Positions 1-10,823 of a stretch of 64,000 nucleotides of DNA are shown here, piece after piece. The first letter of the stretch is position 1. Each line of letters opens with the position of its first letter. Both the position numbers and the translations under genes were made by a program. Location: positions 43,274,658 through 43,338,657 of the forward strand of contig CM064433.1 of the NCBI GenBank assembly GCA_032690845.1, written 5' to 3'. The notes beneath the pieces were generated by a model. That model did no database searches. It was given only the letters and a program-made list of their open reading frames with translations, and was not told the origin of the DNA. Source of the DNA: Eleusine coracana subsp. coracana. Taxonomy: Eukaryota > Streptophyta > Magnoliopsida > Poales > Poaceae.

Positions 1-960
1 TTTTTTTCTCTATTCCTCTGGGTCCCGCACCATTCCGTTCCTCCGCTGCCCCGCTTTATTTGGCGTACCGCGAACCCATGCTTGACGTAGCGGAAGCTAT
101 ACCGTGTGCCGGTGCAACATCATTTACTGCATCGCCGTACTACAGGAGGTGTTACCGTATCCCGGTGCGTCCACATTAGACTGTCTGCACTCGTCATACT
201 TTAAAATCATTCTATAAAAAGGATATTCTATCGTGACCAACAAGATTTTTTTCTCTATATCAACTTTTCCCGTACCTGTCATACTCTATATCTTATCCTC
301 TATCCTAACTATCACATATTATAGAATAAACTTTTCTCTATACTAACTTTTCTCTATTCTTTCCTCTATTTTTCCCTCTATTCCTCCGGGTCCTGCATCA
401 TACCGTTTCTCTGTTGTCCGCTTTATTTGGCGCACCCGGAACCCATGCTTGACGTAGCGGATGGCATAGCGTGTCCCGGTGCAGCGCCTTGTACTCCATC
501 GCCGTCGTGCAGGAAGCTTTACCGCACCTGGTGCAGGCAGCCTTAAGACTGACCGCACTCGTCGTACTCTAAATTTATTCTCTAAAAGAAATATTTTGTC
601 CTAGTCAGCAAGGTTCTCTCCTCTATATCCAATTTTTTCGTACCTATTCATACTCTATATCCATCCTCTATCCCAACTATCATATATTATATAATAAACT
701 TTTCTCTATACTAACTTTTCTCTATTTTTTTCTCTATTCTTTTTACTATTCTTTCCTCTATTTTATGGGTCCCACATCTTACCTTTCCTCCTCTATCTCC
801 TCTTGATTTGGCGGAACCGAAGCTCACGCCAATGATAACGTATGTTTTAGCAGACCCTAGTGCACTGATTTTTACGCCATCCTGATACTGGAGGAGTGCC
901 TGCCGAAGCACAGTACGAACAGCCTAACACTATCAGGCACAGGGCCAGTGCGGACAGCCT
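1..960 (-). repeat. Tandem ~0.37 kb repeat array, about three units
   Basis: Three successive units share a T/C-rich block (ctctattctttcctctattt), a GC-rich block with 'tttatttggcg' and 'cccatgcttgacgtagcgga', then 'actgcactcgtc' and a second T-rich block. Units begin near 1, 370 and 755. The third is more diverged. The reverse complement of the same family is found at about 50041-50830, so the strand is given relative to that copy. No coding potential is visible. It may be subterminal DNA of a non-autonomous transposon, but no terminal inverted repeats or target duplication were identified. Confidence 0.7.
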
Positions 961-1215
961 AACACATCTTGGCATCAGCCTAACACATCCTGATAGTGTT
1001 AGGCTGATACCAATATTCTGATACTATCCTGGACACGTACGATGAGCATGGCGACGAGCAGGCCAGCGGCGGCTCCCCAATTCGTGCAGAAGCAAAACAA
1101 GCACCGCTGAGCAGGGAGGCAGCTTGCACGGTACGCTTGACTGCTAAAACACGCAGAAATTTGGAGTTTGCTCGGAACAGAGCTGCTGGACACACACACC
1201 ACTTTGCTTCTTTCT

Positions 1216-1253
<38 letters not shown>

Positions 1254-1895
1254 AGCCAAAAGATCAATGCAACGGATCTCTACAGTGTGTGTGGTGCACC
1301 GGTGCACGTGACATGGAACCAAGTTATGTGATTTTGGAATGAGTTTTGGGCAGTTCATACTAAAGGAAGACGGTTAACCTGAGGACAGATTAAGGTTAAA
1401 ATTAGCTACCAGTTGTGGTTCCAAGAATTGTGATCGTTGGCATACAATTTTAACGACGCTGATGATGGACATGACATCCCGCTCAAAATTGCATCACACT
1501 GACCCGGATGAAATTTTGGTTCAAAAAAACTTTGCCTGGAATCTTTGGTGCTTGCTATGGTTCAGGGCTGTACTCTGACCACACCGTACAAGCTCCGCGC
1601 ATACACTGTCTGTGTCCCAAGACCGGACCGGACAAAACACAGCAACGGGTACAAGGCCATGCTAAAGCATCAAACAAGAAACAGAGAGAAAAAAGACGAG
1701 AGAAATGGCGGCGACGAGCTCGACGACGCCGCTGGCGAGGGTTTAGTCGCGGCGTGCGTGGGGCCGGCCGGGATCGGAGGAGCTCGCGGCGCGGGCGGCG
1801 GTGGCGGCAGCGAGCTCGCCATGGAAGAAGACGGCGGAAGGCGCGACGGCGAGCAGGCCCCCGGCCCCCGCGAAGGACGGCTTCGCCGTCGCTGA
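961..1895. other. Upstream region of the helicase-like gene
   Basis: No supported gene. It contains a (GA)n microsatellite at 1219-1250 and becomes strongly GC-rich after about 1700, as grass 5' exons often do. An ATG at 1705-1707 opens only 13 codons before a stop. A second ATG near 1820 lies in the frame of the downstream exons but meets TGA at 1893-1895. The promoter and true start of the next gene must lie here or in an unrecognised upstream exon. Confidence 0.45.
1219..1250. repeat. (GA)n microsatellite
   Basis: About 16 uninterrupted GA repeats seen directly. Confidence 0.95.
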
Positions 1896-4800
1896 GCCAG
1901 GCGCGCCAGGAAGAAGGACAAGGCCGGCGCGGCCGGTGAAAGCTCAGCCGCCGAGGTCGAGCCGCACAGGAGCCGCGACGGCGAGGGCGACACGGCCGGC
2001 GGCGACGGACGCCACGAGGTGCAGGCTGCGCCGCCGCGCGCCGGCGAGAAATCGGGTGCCGGAGGTGGCGGCGGTGGTCGGGGAGGGCTCAACGTCGAGG
2101 GCGAGCAAAAAAGGGTCCACCTTGGAGGTCTTGCCGGTCCCAACGCAGGGCGCGACGGCGGCGTTGGGGAAGAAAGGCCTGGCCTTGGCCGCGTTCAGCC
2201 GCTGCAGGTGCAGAGCGGGGACCAGCTGGGCGCACCGGATGGAGGAGGAGGACACGGTGGAGCCGCGACCGGGGGTTTACATGCGACGCTTGGAGCAGAG
2301 GATGGAGGAGATGGAGTGGCCGGCGGGGATTCGAATGCCGGCGGGGGTTCACATGCCGGAGATGAAGTCGGGCATGTCGACCAGCAGGCCACCGGCAGCT
2401 CCCCAGTTGGCGCCGGAGAGAAAGACGCCGTTTTTCCTCGGGATGAAGCCGCAGCTGAAGAAGACGGCCACAATGGAGATGGCCTGGGCGGTGCCACAGT
2501 GACGAACGGGGAGCCGGAGCCGGGGACAGGCACGGTGGACTCGGAACAGAGGGCTACAGCATCGGCATTGCTGTCTCAGAGTGCAGACGACATCAAGGAC
2601 GGGCTCAACGCCGATATGCACAAAGGGAAGAAGAAGAAGGTATGAATTTGGCACTCGGTTAATCTGATCAGGGTATATTTGATTTCATTCTTTTATGCAT
2701 CGATAGATAATGCATTGTGGTGACAAGCAGGCTAAAGGAAAGATGACCAAGGTAGCCACTGCACCCAGCAGTACGCCGTTAACATTGCTGTCTCCTGTTG
2801 TAGACATCAAGGAAGAACTCAACGCTGATACTTACAAGGACAAAGTATGAATTTTCACTCTACTTGCTCGGCTAATTACTTAATTTGATCATTCTCGGGG
2901 TACATTGGATTCGATGATGCATGGATGCTTTTGTGCGTTTTGTTGATAAGCAGAAGCAGGCAACAGGCAGCCCTCACAGTGGAGCTGCAGGTACAAACGG
3001 AGGCTCAGTTCCAGTTGGAGAGGGGGGAGGTGGGGGTGACAAAGACCAAACAGATGTTGGCTGTGGAGGTGATCCAGGCGGCGAGGAGAAGAAACTACTG
3101 CCACGACGTACCTTCCTCTCTGATGCTTTACTCTCGTGGACTATGAAGGATGTTCTCAACGGCAATTTTTACAAACAAAAGGTATGAACTCAACACACCA
3201 ATCTGCATCTGGTCTTTCTTGCTGCAAATTGAACATGGAAGGTCTGGTCATTCTCCTTGTGTATTTTTAAGTCGATCTAGTGCATGGATGGATGACCTAT
3301 AAGGCTGTTGCACATGGATGGATGACCTTTATAAGGCTGTTGCACTCTGGTACACAACTGCAATTTGTACGTGCACCGACCACATAACCATTTAATTAGG
3401 CGTAATTCTTTTTTATTATATTAGGATTGAAGTTCTTTAGTATTTTTTCTCTTTTATTAATACAGTATACTCAACTAAATTCAATGCATGATTTGTTCAT
3501 GCAACATTCTACTATTATGCTATTGATGTTAAGCTATACATAAAGGAGTTTGCAACTTGTTGTCCCATTTAGGTGCAAAGAATTCCGGATAAATTTGAGA
3601 CAGTTCAGCATTTTGCCGAGGTGCATCGTCAACTATTATTGGAGGAACTGAGATCAGAATTATGTTCATCCTTAAAAAATCCTAGTGCAGCTCAGTATTG
3701 CAAACTGCTCTCTGTTCAACAATGTGGTTCACCCAGTGTCTACTTTCTAGATATTGATCTTGATGCTACCAACCCAAATGATGCTCGATGTCGTCATATT
3801 GCCCATGACTATGACGTATGCTTGTTAACATCTCAACCACTTGGAGATTCTAATCTCGACATCATGACTTCCTCCATTGGCATAGCAGTTGGAATTGGCA
3901 AGAGTACATATTTTCAAAGGAGCTTCAGGGTGGTACTCCCAGAGTCTAAAGATTTTCATCCAGAAAATATAAAATACGTTAGTTTCCTTACTAACGTCCA
4001 GCACAAGATGAAAATTTCGGATGCTCTATCTCTTGATGATGAGGGAAGCCATGCCGCTATTCAACATGTCATAGAATTGCATCAGCAGGTAAACTAACAT
4101 CTTGCAAGTATTAAGTTTAGAATGGTTTTCCCGCTTGCTTTAAATTGTGTTTTTTTTTGTTGCAATGCAGGTTGGAAAACAGTGCAAAATCTGTGCTGCA
4201 TCACCCAATGGCAAATATATTTTGCATTCAGAGAGTTCGAAATCTCTCTTCTCAAGTATGCAATGTCCGCATCAAGAACATGTAGAGATCATATGGGCTC
4301 CCATGGGCAGTTCAAAAGGCTTTATTGCTCGCGAGATGAATGAATTTCTTAGTTCAAAACAAAAGTTATTGATTTGCCTCCCAAGTGCTTCAGGTATTCC
4401 GGATACATTGTTGGATTTGAAGGAATATTCTGACAATATTGTGGTGTTGAATAACAGTAAAGATCTAGAGAATTACACGGTGTGCAATGAAGTCTTTCTT
4501 GAAAGCCGCTCTCACAAACTTTATTGTTTTGTGACGCAATATCAAGGCACATTGAAAGCGATGACTTCCTTATTGAATCTGAATAATTTCTATCATTACA
4601 AGCGTTGTGCTTCTCCTTTATGTGAAAGATGTAGCAAGAAGGGGCTGTTAGATTTCACCATGAAATCTGTTGTGATGAGATTCAATAACTTGATCGACTA
4701 TCTTTTGAATTGCCTGACTTGTTTGGACAAACATGGTACGGCCTTTTCTTTGCCCGAGGAGGACAGTATCAAAGTTATAGATTTGTCAAAAACCTTGGAA

Positions 4801-7800
4801 GAGCTTAAATCCCTGTTGTACAATGAAAGCTTGAAAGATGAACATGTAGCAATGGCATTTGGACTTATGCCAGGTGTAGATGCTTCTTCATTGGATAGCA
4901 CCTGCACCCTTGCAGAGGTACAGAACAAAAAGAGGATTAGCAGTGTAAGCTTGATGAGTAGATTTATGAACTCACTGCAAGTACCTAACATGAGAAATAG
5001 GGAGGATCTGGACCGATTTTGCATTAAACACAGCAGCGTCATTGTTACCACTGTTAACTGCAATATGGAATTACTTGATATGGAGCAGTTTGATGTACTA
5101 CTAATTCTCGGTACGAATCAGATCAAAGAAGCTGATTTGCTCATTCCTTTTCTTCATCCAGTGAAATATACCATATTGATTGGAGACCATCATCATCTAC
5201 AACCCTCTGTTCAAAGTGAGGTATATCTTCCCCTCTAGCTTCCCATTCTTTCGAATGGATTCAGATTGTCTACTGTTTTCTTTGATTTTGTTTCTCACCT
5301 CTTTAAACCAAAATGGCAATGACTTTAATGCATCATTTTTATTGAATGTTTAAGTTACTTGCAATGTGTATTGTCTCAGCCTCATTTTGAACTGATGTTA
5401 GTCTCAATGATGATATTAAAGCCACTGATATATGTGAACTTTATATCTCTAGAAATGAAATGAAACTAATAAATTTGAACAGCTAGTACGAAGTGATTGA
5501 ATCTAAATATAGATATGAGCAAGATAAGGCCTCTCTTTATAATTTCTTGGATCAGCATAGACCAAACAAATCATGCATGATGGTTCCTTGTCAGTTTTAT
5601 ATCTCTCTTAAATGTAGGAGAGTTTAGTCTTAGAATTTTACAATCACTTCTACATGTTTTTTTTTCTAAGTTCTATTTTGATGGGGTCGGAGTTCAGGGT
5701 AAAACAGGTGGGTTCCCATGTACTCTCTCCATATTGTTTTTGGTTGACGTTCAGACCAAAAACATAGTGTAAAATAAAACTCAACCAACTGTCTAGATGC
5801 CAACAATTTCCGACCGGAGGTAGTATCATATGCTTCACAACAGCGTGCTCTTCTTTGTTTATGCCTTATTACAGGTTTAGTCTAAATTGAAAGCTAAGAA
5901 GAAGCAATATGCCACCATATCTAAATAACTTTCATCATCTGTTAATTTTATAGTTATGTAAAGAAGTGGGATATGGTGTTAGCATTTTTGATAAAATGCG
6001 ACAGTTGGTTCCTAAGAAGGTTCAGATGCTCAAGCAGCAGTTTATGATGCATCCTATGATTAGTGAATTTCCAAATAAGCATTTCTACAATGGGGTAATC
6101 GAAGATGGCCCTAATGTGATGATACCTAATGAGTACAGCAAAGAATTCAACAGAAAGTTACCTACATATTGCTATATGGATATTCCTTCTGAGAAAACGA
6201 GGCCAACAGGGAATCTTTATGTGACTTCAGCTGCCATATTGCTGTGTCTACAATCATTGTGCAAAGGTACAGTTTATCCCTCTTATGTAGGAGTAAGTAT
6301 GTGTGGGCCATCAATCACTGTTAATTATTGTTTATCACGTTAGTGATGCAGTAAATGCCTTCCACTATATTCTACGGAATTTTGTATCAATGCTCATGAC
6401 GTCCTACCTCATGTAGCGAAGTATGCTAATTATTCCATTTTACTTTCATGTAGCTTCTACATATTCTAATAGAAAGTTCAGTGTTGCTGTGGTGTGTATA
6501 TCAAGCGATGAAGCCAATGCAATTAGAGATTTTCTAAGATCCAAGAAAGAAATACATGCTAAGGTTCATCTGCATGTAAACTCTATAGACAGTTTCCAAG
6601 AAGAATCTTTTGATCTTATAATTCTATCTATGCTTGTTGAAGATAAGGCTGAGCTTAGTCGTGTTAAGGATAATAATTTATATGCTGTCCTTACAAGTTC
6701 AAGGTATGTTTCTAATTCTGGTCATGAATTTTCTCTTGATACTAAAATATATATTTACAAAAAATTACTTTCCTCCAGACATTACTTTTGGATGGTGGAC
6801 GAGTACAACACTTTATGTGGAGCTAGAGATATTTGGAAACTTTTGGTTAAAGATGCAAAAGAACGAAAATGTTGGAAACCGATGAAATTTGATAAACTTT
6901 CTGAGGCTGCAAATGTTTTTGAAGAGATGGATAAGGATCAATGCATTGATTCTATGCTTTCAAATATATTAACACATCTGGTAAGTTAAAATATAAATAC
7001 TAGTCAGTGTCTGACCTATTTTTGAAATTCATGTTACATTTTTGCTTTTTCAAGTTAAAGAAGATGAACTCAAATTCAATATTTTTTTCTAAAGAGTCCA
7101 ACATTTTGAATTACTGCTTTGATAGTTAATGGTTGACTAACAGTTAGAAGAATGTTGACTTGTATGAAGTTATGATGGTGAAACACTTCTAATTATGTAA
7201 CTTTTGTCTCCATGTGCGCTAGTACTGCATTGTCTTCTGCATACTGTTATATTCTATATAAATGACCAAAGGAATAACAAATTTCTGCAGCTAGGGCAGG
7301 AGTTGACTTGGGAAGGAAGACCCTACAAAACTAAATACATGTTACCTCCTGTACGAAACCAGAAAGGCCAACCAGGTATGTTTGTGAGAATATTGTAGTT
7401 AACAAATTGACAGACATATATTTCAAAGAAAAAATTGACATCCAGTTCAATATACTGACATGTATGTTATCAGAGCCTGGTTGAGAATTTATTTGCTAGA
7501 TTGCAGGATCCAAAGAAAAAATTAGTGAACAAGTAACTGAGTTTCTTATGTTTTCCATGTACAACTGTGAAATGTTAAATTTATATTAAAGTTTTTGATG
7601 GCAACCCCCTCTGTAATCCTTAAAACATTACCTTCATTTGTTTTTCTCTATGTGCAGACACCTGCAGTTTTCATTCAATCTCGGGAGCTGCGGAATCATT
7701 GTTAAGATTTCTGTTTGCTGATATGGTACCACAACAAGAGTTCAACTGGTCCTTTATTGTGGATAACTTCAAAAAGAAGTATAAAATAATCATAGATACA

Positions 7801-8749
7801 GACTTCCAATCGGAGAATTCATCTGATAGAGGGAATCAACGGTTCGAAAATGCACTTACAGCATTCAAAAACCTTGGTGTCATGGCCAAGAATGAGTCTG
7901 GGAGTGAGGTGAGATTTTTTAGTTCTTTCAATCATTGATGCATAGCTTAGGTAATACACATATAATTGGTTACATAATCTTGATCTGAATTCTACAAGGT
8001 CCTTCTGTAATTGCAATGAATTAAGTCTGGTGGATCTTTACGGAATGATAACTTTGTTCCTGCAGATGTCTTTTTATTTCCTTAGATGACGATTACTTAT
8101 AGAGTCCCTTTTGTTCAATTAGTCAGTTTGTCAACTTTCAATGTCAATAATCGGACATTGATGCCATCCGATTGTGTGTTTGCGTTGTGGTGCCCAATGG
8201 ACCATGAAATGATATTAACCGTGTTGTGGTGGTGGTGTTTTATTGTTGTGGCAGTTGTTTGCTGATACTGGTAGTTGCTAATTGTTGGTGGTCATATGTT
8301 TTCTTTTCCCTTTTCCTGGATATGGCTTGCTGGTGCTATACTCTTGTAATTTTTCCTGCTATATTAATAAAAACGACACTGTATAAGGTGTTCCATTGAT
8401 TCAAAACGAAAATAACTGGATATACATAGTTTTACACAATTTAGATTTGCAAAATATTGTCTAGAACAGTTTTTGTTTATACAGTTAATACTATATGCAT
8501 TTATTTTGAGCCCTGTTGTCCTTGAATAATAGGATGCTAAAGGGGGTTTCTTTCTCACTTTAGTTATTTAGGAGGAACTGGATCTATTGTTCGGGGTGGG
8601 CTAAGGATTGTACATATTTTTACTTGTTTCTCTTTGCTCTGTCCTTGGTGATGGTTGGCAATTGCATATTGGAAAGGGAACTCTGGGTTATGTTTACATG
8701 TGTATGTTTTCATTACATCAAGTTGATATATATACCCAAAAGAGCTATC

Positions 8750-8791
<42 letters not shown>

Positions 8792-10366
8792 AGAACAGTA
8801 ATTTTGTGAACTACGTACAAAACTGTACCAAAGAGTTAATAGAAGCGGAGAACTAAATAGCAGGAGAATAACTAGGAACCAGGCTGTGGTAAGCTCTGCA
8901 ATGCTGTGATGCCTGGTGCATGGCTGTTGCTAGAATTTGTTTTGGCCAAAGTCAACAATCTACTGAGAAATAGGTTGACTAGTTGATGCTTGGTTGTCTG
9001 TGGGATCACTTGGAACACTGGTATCTTTTTTGTTGTTGGTTTGACCTACTGATAAGAGTTTTTCTTTTTTCTTTTTACAAACTGGGGCCACGACAGCACA
9101 TCCAAAAGGGCCAGTTATAGTGTCCGATCAATAAGAAAAAGGGTAGGTCATCATAGGAAGGGCGATAACAACGGACAACAGACAAGTGATTATCCTTGCA
9201 CTGTAACTTATGGACGGTATGAAGGATATATTGAAGGACAAGCAGTTCAACACATTAACCAGGAGCTTAGGCTTTGAGTTTCAGTGCTGCAAGTTAGATA
9301 ATCACATAGCCTTTCTTTGTTTTGCTGTACTGGTAGAGGATATTGCTCACTATATATCTTATCTGGAAAATAACCGTGACAAGTGAGTCTGGATTCTTTT
9401 GAGAACTGGGATGTGCTTCTTTCTTCATTATAGGCAGTTCTGAAATATAGGGGCTTGGGGACGTGCTACTGGAAAGTGGAAACTCGGTATCCAACTAGTA
9501 GGTATAACATTGATGCTACAGTTTCGTCCTTAAAAGTCATACCGAGTGCAGACACAGAATACTAGTTCACAAGTAATTTGAGGGGAATATTGTGCTCTAA
9601 ATCATGTGCCTAGAGTATGAGGGATTACATGCCACTAGACAATGAGCAATAACAGGTTCAGGATTAGAATTAGATTAGCAAGCGAAGGCAGCAGTTTCCA
9701 GCCAAAATGTGAATCACTACTAAATTTTCTTATAGCAGAACTGCATATCTTCATGTTAACAAGAAAAAATAGTTCTGACAACCATCATTCTAGATTTCTT
9801 ACTTTTATTGATACCCAACAACTAACAATGCAGGGTAAATATCTAAACTGGCTGTAGCAAGGAAATGTTGATATGCATGTTAAATTTCTTATGTGTAAGT
9901 GTAACGAATGATGATATCCATGAAGCTATATAACAGTGTTGTTTGTTGCAAGCAGTTCAAGGAACTCAAGACCTCCTGTCATGAGCATGTCAATCCGAAG
10001 ATGACGGAGGACGTGACGAAGCTCCTGGAAGCTGGCAATATAATGGTTGGTCGGTTCCTGCTGTCCCGGAACTTTTACAACCTGAAGCCAGGCGAGGTTT
10101 ATGTACATGACAAGAACATGCAACTTTTCCATCCCAAGTCGGGCCTTCCAGCGTCACATGGCGTGATGAGGGTGAGCATTGGCCGTAGGCAGACTAGCCT
10201 GGTGAAGGAGACCGGCAAACCCAAGTACACAAGCCACATGGTCATGCAAAATAGCGAGAGTGAATTGTTTGGGATCAACGGCATCGGCAGGGTTGGAAAG
10301 AAAACCGTCTTAGACCTCTACCGAATTACGGTCTCTGAGCTGGAGGCAAAGAAGCTAGCTCGCTGA
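1896..10366 (+). CDS. SEN1/UPF1-like SF1 helicase homologue (degenerate) fused to papain-like domain
   Basis: Spliced gene. Proposed coding segments: 1896-2639 (5' limit uncertain), 2731-2844, 2954-3181, 3573-4088, 4171-5220, 5954-6266, 6454-6703, 6779-6980, 7291-7375, 7658-7908 and 9956-10366. Every junction has GT-AG and continuous phase, and segments 2-11 alone give 1139 codons. The order matches plant SEN1/UPF1-like helicases: the N-terminal 'DVLN..YK.KV' motif, then helicase motifs. The motifs are altered. Walker A reads APMGSSKG (4297-4320), Walker B reads LILGTNQ (5101-5121, acidic pair lost), motif III GDHHHLQP (5182-5205), motif IV QQFMMHP and motif VI LTSSR. The last three segments form a C1A-like domain: NQ at 7357-7362, Cys at 7663-7665, His at 10157-10159 and Asn in QNS at 10250-10252. 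Known family members unwind RNA or RNA:DNA in the nucleus. This one probably cannot hydrolyse ATP (inference). No in-frame ATG is seen in segment 1. Confidence 0.72.
2640..3572 (+). other. Introns 1-3 with duplicated exon/intron units
   Basis: Intron 1 (2640-2730) and intron 2 (2845-2953) resemble each other. Both begin gtatgaatt, carry a ctcgg(t/c)taat stretch, a gggtacatt-like stretch and 'atgcat', and end in (g/a)acaagcag or gataagcag. This points to tandem duplication of an exon-intron unit. Intron 3 (3182-3572) has a roughly 32-bp direct repeat at about 3281-3345 containing 'catggatggatgacct' and 'aaggctgttgcac' twice. Confidence 0.6.
5721..5825. mobile_element. Stowaway-like MITE in intron
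   Basis: The intron between the segments ending at 5220 and starting at 5954 carries a short element that begins TACTCTCTCC and ends GGAGGTAGTA. These are matching terminal inverted repeats of the TACTCCCTCC type, with TA at each end. At about 105 bp with no coding capacity, it fits Tc1/mariner-derived Stowaway MITEs, which insert at TA. The rest of the 733-bp intron shows nothing recognisable. Confidence 0.65.
7909..9955 (+). other. Large 2.05 kb intron of the helicase-like gene
   Basis: The donor is GAG|gtgag at 7909 and the acceptor is 'gcaagcag' ending at 9955, both in phase 0. It separates the part of the papain-like domain carrying Cys from the part carrying His and Asn. It contains a (GA)n microsatellite at 8757-8787. 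No coding exon was recognised. The short ORFs inside match nothing I know. Confidence 0.6.
8757..8787. repeat. (GA)n microsatellite
   Basis: Uninterrupted GA repeat inside the large intron. Confidence 0.95.
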
Positions 10367-10803
10367 GGTGCTTGACTGATTGGCTAACAAGCTAACTGCG
10401 AGAATTGCGTTCATACTAGATGTGCATGTGTGAGAGACCAGAGCATGCAGCCGTGAGGCCCGTGACGACTCTGTGTTGATAGTTCGTTGCAAATTTTGTC
10501 CACTGGTAATTTCGTTCATATGCACCTGAAATGCATCTGAGTGAGACTAGACCAGCCATAACTCTGTGTGTTCACAGTTAGTAGTTCCTTAGCAATTTTT
10601 GTAAGGCAAAAACGAGCCAGATGGCCGTGGTAAGTTGTGGCGAGGATGGTAACTTCATTAATCCTGCACTAACTTATTCAACTCCACCAGGAGCCATAGT
10701 ACCGAGTGAGGCTCAACTCTGGTAATGCACCGTGTTGCATGTAAGATGCACAATACATGCAGTTATCTATATTCTTAGTTTCGTTTTATGTCTAAAAATC
10801 TTA
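10367..10803 (+). other. 3' flank / probable 3' UTR
   Basis: AT-rich sequence after the TGA at 10364-10366 with no ORF of note. A polyadenylation site could not be fixed. Confidence 0.4.
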
Positions 10804-10823
10804 CCCCCCCCCCCCCCCCCCCC
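10804..10823. repeat. Poly(C) run
   Basis: A run of 20 consecutive C, seen directly. Its length may be unreliable in the assembly. Confidence 0.9.

Noticed and set aside
1219..1250. GA repeat as a regulatory element (GAGA site)
   Set aside because: Plain microsatellite. Three others occur in the window at unrelated places.
1670..2143. 157-codon minus-strand ORF rich in Pro/Ser opposite exon 1
   Set aside because: Low-complexity shadow of a GC-rich coding exon. No domain and no start context.
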